NCBI RefSeq assembly: GCF_019056395.1
Contig: NZ_CP077639.1
Coordinates: 1,614,001-1,678,000 of the forward strand
Length of the DNA: 64,000 bases
From: Terribacillus sp. DMT04
GTDB lineage: Bacteria; Bacillota; Bacilli; Bacillales; Amphibacillaceae
Reading direction: 5' to 3'
Positions 39,081-47,606 of this stretch are shown here, piece by piece; position 1 is the stretch's first letter; every line of letters begins with the position of its first letter. Below the pieces are notes generated by a model. The model was not told the DNA's origin and made no database searches. It worked only from the letters and a program-made list of their open reading frames with translations. The translations under genes were made by a program, and so were the position numbers.

Positions 39081-40208
39081 ATGAATAAATCTTATACCAA
39101 GTTGTTTGAACCTTATACTTTTCCAAATGGAGTCTCTGTTAATAACAGAGTAGTCATGGCACCAATGACAACCCAATCGTCCTTTGAGAATGGCATGGTC
39201 ACAACGGATGAACATAATTATTATAAACGCCGCACTAATGGAGTGGGGTTAGTTATTACTTCGTGTGCCCATGTAATGAATAACGGTAGATTCCCTGGAT
39301 CGTTAAGTGCAGCTTCAGATGAGCATATTCCAAGCCTTACAAAGTTAGCCGACACGATAAAGGCCAGTGGTTCAAAAGCAATATTACAAATCTTTCATGT
39401 GGGCAGGATGGGAACGAGTGCATCAATTGGAGGAGAACAGTTGGTTAGTGCAAGTCCCGAATCTGCATTACGAGATGATGCTGAAAAGCCGAGAGAACTT
39501 ACACTTGGAGAAGTAAGTGAAATGGTCAAAGCATTTGGACAAGCTGCGCGTCGCGCAATTCTGGCTGGATTTGATGGAGTAGAAATTCACGGTGCAAATA
39601 CGTATTTAATACAGCAATTCTTTTCCCCGCATTCTAATCGTCGTAACGATGAATGGGGAGGCTCACTTAGCAATAGAATGAGATTTCCGTTAGAGGTGAC
39701 AAGAGAAGTAAAGGCGACTATAGAGAAGTATGCTAAAAATCCATTTATCTTTGGATATCGTATTTCTCCAGAAGAGATAGAAGAACCAGGGATTACATTG
39801 GAGCAGACTTTGCAGTTATTAACCGCACTTAAAAAAGAAAATTTAGACTATATCCATATCTCGTTAGGGCATTTCATGCAAAGTTCCTTGAGAGATAAAG
39901 AGGATTCAACACCGGTCATTCAAACAATCAAGAGACATCTTGGGGAAGACATCCCACTTATTACTGTAGGACAAATTAAAACACCTGATGAAGCAATTAA
40001 AGCATTGAACACTGGCGTACCATTGGTTGCTTTGGGAAGAGCATTACTAGTAGAACCAGATTGGATAGAGAAAGTAAGCAATGGAGATGAGTCGTTGATC
40101 CGAACTGAAATTAAGTCTAATGACTGGGATGATTTAACTTTACCAGATGCAATGTGGGAATACGTGCAAAGCCGACCTGGGTGGTTACCGTTCTCTACTT
40201 TAGATTAA
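39081..40208 (+). CDS. Old Yellow Enzyme-family NADH:flavin oxidoreductase
   Basis: The 375-residue FMN barrel enzyme shows VVMAPMTTQSS, QIFHVGRMG, the substrate-binding pair in GVEIHGANTYLIQQFFSP (His/Asn), RNDEWGGSLSNRMRFPLEV and GRALLVEPDW. OYEs reduce alpha,beta-unsaturated carbonyls and quinones with NAD(P)H. The start is ATG 39081, eight bases after GAAAGGTG. It heads a gene group with doxX and a glyoxalase-like gene, and is controlled by the palindrome 22 bases upstream. Confidence 0.9.
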   Translation: MNKSYTKLFEPYTFPNGVSVNNRVVMAPMTTQSSFENGMVTTDEHNYYKRRTNGVGLVITSCAHVMNNGRFPGSLSAASDEHIPSLTKLADTIKASGSKAILQIFHVGRMGTSASIGGEQLVSASPESALRDDAEKPRELTLGEVSEMVKAFGQAARRAILAGFDGVEIHGANTYLIQQFFSPHSNRRNDEWGGSLSNRMRFPLEVTREVKATIEKYAKNPFIFGYRISPEEIEEPGITLEQTLQLLTALKKENLDYIHISLGHFMQSSLRDKEDSTPVIQTIKRHLGEDIPLITVGQIKTPDEAIKALNTGVPLVALGRALLVEPDWIEKVSNGDESLIRTEIKSNDWDDLTLPDAMWEYVQSRPGWLPFSTLD

Positions 40209-40288
40209 CTTAACAGTACTGCTCCTTGCGTCAATAGCCACAATGAAAGTCGCTGTACGGTTAGAGTAGTCAGAAAGAGGTGACGGAA

Positions 40289-40684
40289 TTGAGTTTAGCT
40301 ATATTGTTAGTACGAGTTCTATTAGGACTTACTTTCATTGGACATGGATTACAAAAGACCATGGGTTGGTTTGGGGGAAACGGATGGAATAAGACTATAA
40401 CGGGTTTTCGTAATATGAGATTAAAGCCTCCAAAGTTAATGGCCTTCTTTGCAGCACTATCTGAAATGGGAGGAGGATTACTATTAGCTCTTGGTCTTTT
40501 AACACCACTTGCTTCCGTTATGATTATCGCTGCCATGGTGGCAGCAATAATTACGGTTACAGGAAGAAATGGGTATTGGATTACCAATAATGGCGCGGAA
40601 TATAACATACTTATCATTTTTGTTGCAATTGCCGTAATTATTATGGGACCAGGCGTATATTCATTGGATTATTTATTATTTTAA
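40289..40684 (+). CDS. DoxX-family membrane protein
   Basis: The 131-residue protein has four membrane helices and the family features LLVRVLLGLTFIGHGLQK near the N-terminus and FFAALSEMGGGLLLALGLLTPLA. DoxX proteins take part in quinone or thiol-based redox protection in several Firmicutes. I start at TTG 40289, six bases after GAGGTG. It follows the OYE gene by about 80 bases and precedes the VOC gene by 31 bases, so a shared transcript is likely. Confidence 0.85.
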   Translation: MSLAILLVRVLLGLTFIGHGLQKTMGWFGGNGWNKTITGFRNMRLKPPKLMAFFAALSEMGGGLLLALGLLTPLASVMIIAAMVAAIITVTGRNGYWITNNGAEYNILIIFVAIAVIIMGPGVYSLDYLLF

Positions 40685-40715
40685 ATTTTATCTAGTAGAA
40701 AGGTAGTGAGTGACT

Positions 40716-41249
40716 ATGGATAACTTTATAAGAGGTATTGATCACATCGGTATTACAGTTCCGGATATGGAAGAAGCAACTGCATTCTTACAAAATGCAT
40801 TTGACGCTAAAGTAGCTTATGATTCCAAGAAGCCTGAAGAGGGAGCTATGGGCGGAGAAGAAATCGAGACGATTCTTGGGTTGAAAAAAGGTTCAGAGGT
40901 TGTTCATATGAGAGTAGTGTCTATAGGAAACAGTATTAGTATGGAGCTATTCCAATATCAAGGTATAGAACAAAGAAAACCGAGTAATCCAGATGATTTG
41001 GGTATCCAGCACTTTGCTGTTTATGTTGATAATATGGCGGAAGCTGTTACAAAGTTTGAACAAGCTGGTGGCCAATTAAATACGAAACCAACGAAGATTC
41101 TAAATGAAATAGAGGGAAATGCTGAGGAGAATCAATTCGCATATGGAACAGCTCCATGGGGGATGGTAGTTGAGCTAATAACTTATCCTAATGGAATAGA
41201 GTACCCAAGTGATAGTAATGCAAAGAGATTTACTCCTCCAAAGAGATAA
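40716..41249 (+). CDS. VOC (glyoxalase/dioxygenase) family protein
   Basis: The 177 residues open GIDHIGITVPDMEEATAFLQNAF, with a metal-ligand His. A second module begins IQHFAVYVDNMAEAVTKFEQAGG and ends AYGTAPWGMVVELITYP, with the closing Glu. VOC enzymes act on glutathione- or bacillithiol-like adducts, aromatics or lactoylthiols. In this setting a role in electrophile detoxification is reasonable but inferred. ATG 40716 follows AAAGGTAGTGAG. Confidence 0.82.
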   Translation: MDNFIRGIDHIGITVPDMEEATAFLQNAFDAKVAYDSKKPEEGAMGGEEIETILGLKKGSEVVHMRVVSIGNSISMELFQYQGIEQRKPSNPDDLGIQHFAVYVDNMAEAVTKFEQAGGQLNTKPTKILNEIEGNAEENQFAYGTAPWGMVVELITYPNGIEYPSDSNAKRFTPPKR

Positions 41250-41258
41250 AATTATAAG

Positions 41259-41292
41259 AAAAACAACCAATCCAGCTTGGGTTGGTTGTTTT
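41259..41292. terminator. Bidirectional terminator between VOC and OYE genes
   Basis: AAAACAACCAA and TTGGTTGTTTT are perfect arms around a short centre and serve both converging genes. Confidence 0.88.
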
Positions 41293-41309
41293 AAGATGTA
41301 CTGTAAAAT

Positions 41310-42356
41310 TTATCGTATACCTCTACTATACTGTACTGGAGGTGTAACTTTATGGGCGATAGCTTTTATAGCGTGTAATCCCCAGTAAGGATCGTTTAGC
41401 ATGCCTCTGGCGATTGCTACAAGATCAGCATCTTTATTGGCTAATGCTGCCTCTGCAACTTGGGGAATACTCAACTTGCCTACGGCTATAACAGGTATTT
41501 GCAAAGCTTCTTTAAATGCACGAGCAAAAGGAACCTGGTATGCAGGGTGGTTACCGGGCTTTTTCTTCCCAGGAAGACCTTCACCACCACTTGATACGTG
41601 GAACATATCTACCCCGGCATTTTTAAAGCGTTTGGCCATCTTTATTGCGTGATCTATTTCATAACCTCCATCAATATATTCAATCGCTGACATTCTCATG
41701 ATAAGCGGCATATCTTCTGGTATTACGGAACGAACAGCTTTGACTACTTCTTCTCCAAATAGAGCAAGGTCCTTACCGTAAGCATCCTCTCTGTTATTGA
41801 TAGCAGGGGACATAAATTGATGTAACAAATAACCATGTGCTCCATGCAATTCTATAGTGTCAAATCCAGCTTTTACTGCTCGACTTGCAGCATCTTTGAA
41901 TTGCGTAATTATAGTCTGGATTTCTTTAACATCCAAAGCTCTAGGTGGCTTGAGACTGCCATTTTTTGTCTCCTCAGGTAATACTTCGACTGGTATATCC
42001 GATGGTCCGACAGGCTGTTTAGCATCCTCAGCTTTTCGACCAGCATGAGCAATCTGTATAGCTGCTTTTGTTCCGTATTTATGAATTTCATCAATGATTC
42101 GTTTATATGCAGGTACTGAATCATCAGACCATAACCCTAAGTCGCCATTGGTAATTCTACCTTCTGGAGTAACACTTGTCATTTCCATAATGATTAATCC
42201 TGTACCACCAATAGCTCTGGAAACATAATGGACAAAATGCCAATCATTAGGGATACCGTCTTCTTTTTCGACAGAGTATTGGCACATCGGAGCCATAACT
42301 ATTCTATTTTTAAGATCGAGATCTTTCAGTTTATAAGGCGTTGTAATTATTGCCAA
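41310..42356 (-). CDS. namA: NADPH dehydrogenase, YqjM/NamA-type Old Yellow Enzyme
   Basis: The 348-residue enzyme matches YqjM: VMAPMCQYSVEKEDGIPNDWHFVHY with the redox-tuning Cys, QIAHAGRKAE, ELHGAHGYLLHQFMSP (His/His substrate pair), and RGMLNDPYWGLHAIK. It reduces activated alkenes, nitro compounds and quinones. The start is TTG 42356, eight bases after GAGGAG. It converges on the OYE-DoxX-VOC group and carries the same operator as the first OYE gene. Confidence 0.92.
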   Translation of the reverse strand: MAIITTPYKLKDLDLKNRIVMAPMCQYSVEKEDGIPNDWHFVHYVSRAIGGTGLIIMEMTSVTPEGRITNGDLGLWSDDSVPAYKRIIDEIHKYGTKAAIQIAHAGRKAEDAKQPVGPSDIPVEVLPEETKNGSLKPPRALDVKEIQTIITQFKDAASRAVKAGFDTIELHGAHGYLLHQFMSPAINNREDAYGKDLALFGEEVVKAVRSVIPEDMPLIMRMSAIEYIDGGYEIDHAIKMAKRFKNAGVDMFHVSSGGEGLPGKKKPGNHPAYQVPFARAFKEALQIPVIAVGKLSIPQVAEAALANKDADLVAIARGMLNDPYWGLHAIKAIAHKVTPPVQYSRGIR

Positions 42357-42380
42357 TTTTATCACTCCTCATACATTTTA

Positions 42381-42429
42381 TTTGCTTGCGCACGCAAATA
42401 AATATATATTAATTATCCTAAATAGTCAA
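42381..42429 (-). promoter_or_regulatory. namA promoter with OYE operator 2
   Basis: Read on the minus strand, TTGACT, 17 bases, TATATT form a clear promoter (plus coordinates 42424-42429 and 42401-42406). Two bases after the -10 lies TTTGCGTGCGCAAGCAAA (42381-42398), differing from the first OYE operator by one base in the core. Confidence 0.8.
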
Positions 42430-42445
42430 TTTAACCGTTTATAAA

Positions 42446-42687
42446 GCAGCATTTTCTTCGCCAATCCCGGCATCCCTTTCCAACGGATGCTAAATGAAAA
42501 CTCAAATGGTCGATTGCGAAAGGATGGGCTACCGAAAGAGATGGAATTCAATGAAGTTGACCGGGATGTCGTTTCAGCAGTCGCAAACAAACGAAACCAT
42601 ATTCCGAGAAAGTCCTTAAATTACCGCACACAAATGGAGAAATTTTTGAGTTATTTGGGTGAGTTGATAATGTCTAGCTTAAACTGA
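42446..42687 (+). pseudogene. C-terminal fragment of an IS30-family transposase
   Basis: The frame reads FFANPGIPFQRMLNENSNGR, then PKEMEFNEV and NHIPRKSLNYRT. These correspond to the NENxNGLLRxxFPKG and NxxPRKxLxYRTP motifs at the end of IS30 transposases. The earlier DDE parts and the inverted repeats are not found, so it is a remnant. Confidence 0.75.
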
Positions 42688-43000
42688 CAATTGAGAGTAT
42701 AAAACGTTTTTAAATCACTTGATGGGGAGTGTACATACCAAAAACGGAAATAGAATCAGCTATTAGCGTTATTTAAGAAATTGCGCATGTATATTCGTTT
42801 TCAAAATCGACAGCATATTTTAACTCATTTTAGGAATCATTTGTCAGCACATTCTAAAGTAGCACCAGAAGTTCTGTGATTTCAGGTTACGTGTTTAGAG
42901 TGTCTGGATTAATGGAAACCGACTCATGCCCCCAGGTACTGAAAGAGTCTATATAGATCTTTTCTTGAAAGAGCTCCAGTTTCTTTTTATATTGGTCATT

Positions 43001-43837
43001 TTAGAAAAAACGATCGGCGTCGAGTGCCTTGGCGACGTTTTCTTCGTAATTCTCTTGAAATAAGCAGGCGTATAAAATATTTAAGATATATTCAAAAGAT
43101 AGCTGAGAAGAAAACGTACCAATCTTTGCAAATTTTTCTTCGCTGTTTGGCACAATCAAATTAGTAGTACCCCACTTCGTCAACTTTCCTTCTTCTTCTG
43201 CAGTAATGACAAGGATTGGCGTTTCTTGTGCATGTAGATAAGCAGCTGCTTTGGCGAGTGTATCACTCATCCCGTGGTAGCTTAACATAATGGCGCAGTC
43301 GTTTTTATCGCTATTTTGTGTATGGTAGGCCCATTCCGCTAATTCAGTAGCGATAATCACATGCTTGTGGATCTTCAGCATTTTGTTTTGGAAGCTTGAT
43401 GCCCGAATTTGTGAATCGCCATACGCATATATATAAATTCGATTCGCACTGCTCAGCATTTGAACGGCGTTTGCAAGATCCTCTTGTTGTAAGTAATTGA
43501 ACGTTTTCTCTATAGTACTGGACATTAACTCGGCCATTTCATTAGCTAATTGCAGGGCTGGTACAGTGGAGTCAAATGGATAATTGATATCAATTGCAGA
43601 ATGAGCCGCTGTTACTTGCAGTTCTTGAGCTAAACCAACAATGAATTCTTTATATCCTTTTAGATCTAACTTCTGAATAAGGCGAATTATGGCCGAGTGT
43701 GAGGTATAAGCTACCTTTGCCAACTGCTGGACATTCAAATGTATGACATCTTCCTTATGTTCTAGAATGTACGCAGCAATTGTCTTTTCAGTTGGTGTGA
43801 AATGACGCATTGTCATTAATTTTCCTATAATATTCAT
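43001..43837 (-). CDS. MurR/RpiR-family transcriptional regulator
   Basis: The 278 residues have an N-terminal helix-turn-helix (FTPTEKTIAAYILEHKEDVIHLNVQQLA, then YTSHSAIIRLIQKLDLKGYKEF) and a C-terminal SIS sugar-phosphate-binding domain (NRIYIYAYGDSQIRA, SYHGMSDTLAKAAAYL). These regulators respond to phosphorylated sugars. AGAGGATGCC precedes the ATG. It faces the dehydrogenase pair across 153 bases and probably controls it. Confidence 0.92.
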   Translation of the reverse strand: MNIIGKLMTMRHFTPTEKTIAAYILEHKEDVIHLNVQQLAKVAYTSHSAIIRLIQKLDLKGYKEFIVGLAQELQVTAAHSAIDINYPFDSTVPALQLANEMAELMSSTIEKTFNYLQQEDLANAVQMLSSANRIYIYAYGDSQIRASSFQNKMLKIHKHVIIATELAEWAYHTQNSDKNDCAIMLSYHGMSDTLAKAAAYLHAQETPILVITAEEEGKLTKWGTTNLIVPNSEEKFAKIGTFSSQLSFEYILNILYACLFQENYEENVAKALDADRFF

Positions 43838-43990
43838 GGCATCCTCTTTTGAAGCTAAACATTTTGTCCAAATCTTTATGACCTTTACGCTTCTCTACAA
43901 ACAATTTTACCATCTTCCCCATTTTGTAACTACATGTCTGCTATTTTCTATACAATTAAGATGGATTTATGCTGAATGGAGGATTAATAC

Positions 43991-45007
43991 ATGCTGAAAA
44001 TTGGTTTTATAGGAAATGGTAAAAGCACGAATCGCTATCATCTTCCTTTTCTTATGCACCGTGAGCATATAGAAGTAACGATGATTTATGCCCGCAATCT
44101 AGATAAAAAGGATAGGCCGGATTATCCATCTTTTACGTATACAGACGATTTGACTGCAGTCATGACCAATCCAGCAATCAACCTTATATCTGTTTGCACT
44201 CCGATAGAATCACATTATATGTATGCAAAAATGGCGCTGGAGAATGGCAAACATGTGATGGTAGAAAAGCCGTTTGCTTTAAATACCGAGGAAACAAAAG
44301 AATTATTTGCTTTAGCAAAGGAAAAGGATTTGGTTATCCAATGCTATCAAAATAGAAGACATGATGCTGATTTCCTTACCATACAAAAAGTAATCGAAAG
44401 CGGCAAGCTTGGCGAACTTATTGAAGTAGAAATGAATTACGATTATTACCGCGCAGAATTGCCAGCCCAACAGCCTTTTTCCGAGCATAACAGCTTTTTA
44501 TATGGCCATGGCGTTCACACTGTTGATCAAGCGATTTCCTACTTCGGAGATCCAGAACGAACGCATTTTGATGTTAGACAGCTTTCAGGAGCTGATAAGA
44601 TGAACGATTACTTTGATTTAGATCTTTATTATCCGACGTACAAAGTATCGATTAGATCAAGTTTCTATCGCTTAAAACCGCGTCCTAGCTTTGCTGTCTA
44701 CGGAAAAAAGGGCGTATTTATCAAAGAAACACAAGACAGGCAAGAAGAACATTTAAAACTGAATTACTTACCAGAAGGGCATGATGATTTCGGGGTAGAT
44801 TTGCCTGCCCACTACGGTACATTAACGTATCTTGATAAAAACGGTATCTACCACGAAGAAAAGGTTATATCCGTAAATGGTGATTATGGCCGCGTCTATG
44901 ATGATGTGTACCGAGTAATTTTTGAAAGCGCAGAAAAGAAGATTAAAGATGAAGAAACGATACGCGTAATGGACATCTTAGAACGGGCGATGAAGGAGCG
45001 TAACTAA
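43991..45007 (+). CDS. Gfo/Idh/MocA-family oxidoreductase
   Basis: The 338-residue enzyme has an N-terminal NAD(P) Rossmann fold (LKIGFIGNGKSTNRYHLPF), the family signature MVEKPFALN with the catalytic Lys, and a C-terminal mixed sheet domain with YGHGVHTVDQAISYFG. Family members oxidise or reduce sugars and inositols. A TGGAGGA site precedes the ATG. It forms an operon with a second member of the same family, one base apart, under the facing RpiR regulator. The substrate is unknown. Confidence 0.92.
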   Translation: MLKIGFIGNGKSTNRYHLPFLMHREHIEVTMIYARNLDKKDRPDYPSFTYTDDLTAVMTNPAINLISVCTPIESHYMYAKMALENGKHVMVEKPFALNTEETKELFALAKEKDLVIQCYQNRRHDADFLTIQKVIESGKLGELIEVEMNYDYYRAELPAQQPFSEHNSFLYGHGVHTVDQAISYFGDPERTHFDVRQLSGADKMNDYFDLDLYYPTYKVSIRSSFYRLKPRPSFAVYGKKGVFIKETQDRQEEHLKLNYLPEGHDDFGVDLPAHYGTLTYLDKNGIYHEEKVISVNGDYGRVYDDVYRVIFESAEKKIKDEETIRVMDILERAMKERN

Positions 45008-45008
45008 C

Positions 45009-45980
45009 ATGAATATGGGGATTATTGGTGCGGGTATGATCGTGCACGACTTGTTTAATTTTATCGATCAAATACCATCTATTACTGTCCAGGCTCTTTG
45101 TTCCAAGCCTTCTCACCAACAAAAGCTGGACAAGCTAAGGGAAGAACATGCCATAACGAGTATTTATACAGATTATCAAGCGCTGTTGAATGACCCTAAA
45201 GTAGACACGATTTATATTGGATTACCAAATCATTTGCACTTTACCTATACAAAACTAGCTCTCGAAAGCGGCAAAAATGTAATCTGCGAAAAGCCATTCA
45301 CTGCTACGTTAGAAGAATTTACCGTGCTTAAAACACGCGCTCTTGAAAAACAATTAATTTTGCTTGAAGCTATCTCTAACCAATATGCTAAACAATATCA
45401 GTTAATTCGAGATAGCCTAAGTGAAGTAGGAACCGTAAAAATCGTCGAGTGCAATTATTCCCAGTACTCTTCTCGCTACAGTGATTTTCAAAAAGGAATT
45501 GTTCATTCCGTTTTTGATCCTGCTAAAGCTGGCGGAGCACTGATGGACATTAACATTTATAATATACACTTTACCATTGGATTATTTGGTGCTCCAAAGC
45601 AGGTAACCTATATGCCAAACATAGAAAAAGGTATCGACACATCAGGAATACTGCTGCTCGATTACAATTCATTTAAATGTGTATGTATAGGGGCAAAAGA
45701 CAGCACATCACCAAACCATATTTCGATTCAAGGTGACAAAGGTTCTATTCATTTAAGCGGCAGCTCAAATGATATTACTAATTTTGAGCTAACCTCTTTG
45801 AGCAGACAAGCAATTATGTCATCACTTAACTATCCGCCACATCGGATGTACGATGAATTTGTTGCTTTCAATGAAATTATCAACAGAAATGATCTAGATA
45901 AGGCATTTGCTATGCTGGAGCACAGTGAAAAGGTGATGCAGGTAATTGACTCCGCGCAAAAGCAGATGCTAGAACACTAG
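45009..45980 (+). CDS. Second Gfo/Idh/MocA-family oxidoreductase
   Basis: The 323 residues start NMGIIGAGMIVHDLFNF and include GLPNHLHFTYTKLALESGKNVICEKPF with the catalytic Lys, and a GGALMDINIYNIHFTIGLFG motif in the second domain. It is related to, but distinct from, its neighbour. Paired genes of this kind often catalyse successive or reversible steps of a sugar oxidation-reduction. An alternative start, MGIIGAG, is six bases further on. Confidence 0.9.
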   Translation: MNMGIIGAGMIVHDLFNFIDQIPSITVQALCSKPSHQQKLDKLREEHAITSIYTDYQALLNDPKVDTIYIGLPNHLHFTYTKLALESGKNVICEKPFTATLEEFTVLKTRALEKQLILLEAISNQYAKQYQLIRDSLSEVGTVKIVECNYSQYSSRYSDFQKGIVHSVFDPAKAGGALMDINIYNIHFTIGLFGAPKQVTYMPNIEKGIDTSGILLLDYNSFKCVCIGAKDSTSPNHISIQGDKGSIHLSGSSNDITNFELTSLSRQAIMSSLNYPPHRMYDEFVAFNEIINRNDLDKAFAMLEHSEKVMQVIDSAQKQMLEH

Positions 45981-46085
45981 TAACGGGTTCACCAATGCAT
46001 ATTTACAGAGGGAAATACGAAGAGATGCAGATATTTACGATTTATCTTTGACTACAACACATTAACAAAATAATGGATACTGTAC

Positions 46086-46098
46086 TTTACAAAGTAAA
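46086..46098 (+). promoter_or_regulatory. Palindrome in front of the aldo/keto reductase gene
   Basis: TTTAC-AAA-GTAAA is a perfect palindrome, 33 bases before the start. It shares the TTTAC...GTAAA arms with the palindrome before hisZ, so both may be sites of related regulators. Confidence 0.35.
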
Positions 46099-46130
46099 AT
46101 AAGTACTATTATCGAAAGGGGCAAGCCATC

Positions 46131-46976
46131 ATGAAAACAACTATTCCAACAATAAAGTTGCACGACGGTAATACAATACCAGCTATGGGCTTTGGAACTT
46201 CTGGTATATCTGGAGCGCAAGGCGCCCAATCCATCATTAGCGCCATTGATGCTGGATACCGACTAATTGATACAGCCTACATGTACGAAAATGAAGGGAC
46301 TGTAGGTAAAGCGATTCGTAATAGCAGCATGCCCCGAGAGAAACTTCAAGTAACATCTAAACTTCCTGGGCGCCATCATGCATACAACAAAGCAATTACA
46401 GCTATACAAGAATCACTTTATCGCGCCAATTTAGATTATTATGATCTTTATCTAATTCATTGGCCAAATCCAAAGCAAGATCTTTACGTGGAAGCTTGGC
46501 AAGCCTTACAAGAAGCAAAGCGCTGGGGCTTAGTTCGTTCTATAGGTGTATGTAATTTTCTTCCGGAACATATGGAGAAGCTTAAACTGGAAACAGGCGA
46601 GCTTCCTGCTGTTAACCAGATAGAACTGCACCCATACTTTAACCAGGAAGAACAGCGCAATTGGAACAAGTCACACGACGTAGTAACACAATCTTGGAGT
46701 CCACTAGGGTTCGGAGGCGACCTTTTACAAAATGAAAGCCTGAATGAGTTGGCGCATACACATCATAAATCTGTCTCCCAGATTATTCTGCGCTGGCATT
46801 ACCAGTTAGGAACCGCTTCAATACCTAAATCATCCAAGTTTTATCGCCAGCAGGAGAATTTGGCAATATTCGATTTTGAATTAAATGATGAAGAAATGAA
46901 GACCATCTCCTCTTTCACTAAAGAGGATGGACGAATCAGAAGTTTCCTAAATCCAGCTACTTTTGAAGAAGAATAA
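46131..46976 (+). CDS. Aldo/keto reductase
   Basis: The 281-residue TIM-barrel enzyme carries the full catalytic tetrad Asp47, Tyr52, Lys77 and His110 (RLIDTAYMYENEG, QVTSKLP, LYLIHWP) and the NADPH-binding SIPKSSKFYRQQEN near the end. It reduces aldehydes or ketones. It resembles Bacillus YtbE/YvgN-type enzymes, but the substrate is unknown. AAAGGGG precedes the ATG. It stands alone. Confidence 0.92.
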   Translation: MKTTIPTIKLHDGNTIPAMGFGTSGISGAQGAQSIISAIDAGYRLIDTAYMYENEGTVGKAIRNSSMPREKLQVTSKLPGRHHAYNKAITAIQESLYRANLDYYDLYLIHWPNPKQDLYVEAWQALQEAKRWGLVRSIGVCNFLPEHMEKLKLETGELPAVNQIELHPYFNQEEQRNWNKSHDVVTQSWSPLGFGGDLLQNESLNELAHTHHKSVSQIILRWHYQLGTASIPKSSKFYRQQENLAIFDFELNDEEMKTISSFTKEDGRIRSFLNPATFEEE

Positions 46977-47128
46977 TATATTTACTATCTATAAATAAAA
47001 GAGGTAGTCGAGAAAGTCTGAACTATGCTTGCGATTTGATTCTGTAAGTATAATTCTGGACATCTGTATAACCTCGCTCCTAATAGGATCTTGACTATAA
47101 ATGACTATTTTAGGTCATCAAGCACCAA

Positions 47129-47174
47129 TACCCTGAATGAGGGAACTTTTTTAAAAGTGTCCTCATTCGGGGTA
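47129..47174. repeat. 46-base inverted repeat
   Basis: TACCCTGAATGAGG (47129-47142) pairs with CCTCATTCGGGGTA (47161-47174), one G-T pair. An inner ACTTTT/AAAAGT stem continues it. It may be a small mobile-element footprint or a terminator. Confidence 0.6.
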
Positions 47175-47287
47175 CTTTTAGCAGAGCAGTAACCTTGTAC
47201 AACTGTTCATCGGACAAGTTTTCCTTCACCAGGTTAACTTTATCTTTATGGGGGCAAGTGACATGACATACTGCTGTATTTCGTCAC
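47130..47287 (-). pseudogene. Truncated, frameshifted ArsR/SmtB (CadC-like) regulator
   Basis: A GTG at 47287 has a perfect AAGGAG site eight bases before it and opens TKYSSMSCHLP. Removing one base from the G5 run at 47250-47254 (C5 on the coding strand) continues the frame as CHLPHKDKVNLVKENL, then SDEQLYKVTALLKV. This is the N-terminus of CadC/ArsR metalloregulators, just before the usual LGDPTR motif. The match stops where the 46-base inverted repeat begins, and the DNA-binding half is gone. A TTATTCA/TGAATAA inverted repeat directly upstream fits an ArsR-type operator. Confidence 0.6.
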
Positions 47288-47548
47288 GTTGTTATCTCCT
47301 TATTCAAAACTTGACTGAATAATAGTATATAAGAAGCTGTTACATTATCCGAAACATTATTCGAAATATTATTTTAATACTATATAAAAAAATACATGAT
47401 AAGTTCCTTCGAAAAACCTAGATTTAGAGATTATATTATTCGTACCTTTATGTATAAAAGCATCCGTATTTCCTCAGATCCGTATCACTATCCTTTCTAA
47501 CTATTACATTTAATAAAGAGTCAATTTATAAATACCAATTATACTTAC

Positions 47549-47577
47549 TTGTCAATCTGCCTTATGATAAAAATAAT
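47549..47577 (+). promoter_or_regulatory. Putative promoter of the NtaA-type monooxygenase gene
   Basis: TTGTCA (47549-47554), 17 bases, AATAAT (47572-47577), about 30 bases before the start codon. Confidence 0.55.
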
Positions 47578-47606
47578 ACAATTACATTCAGAAGGGGTAG
47601 ATGCGC

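Larger units (their letters stand above)
42357..43000. other. Gap between namA and the RpiR regulator
   Basis: The first part holds the namA promoter/operator and the middle holds the IS30 fragment. The last 300 bases (about 42690-43000) show only interrupted frames and no signals I recognise. Confidence 0.5.
46977..47606. other. Gap with fossil gene, long inverted repeat and promoter
   Basis: Contains a 46-base inverted repeat (47129-47174), a broken ArsR/CadC-type gene (47130-47287, minus), an inverted repeat just upstream of it (47300-47322), then about 200 A+T-rich bases and the promoter of the next monooxygenase gene (47549-47577). Confidence 0.6.
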
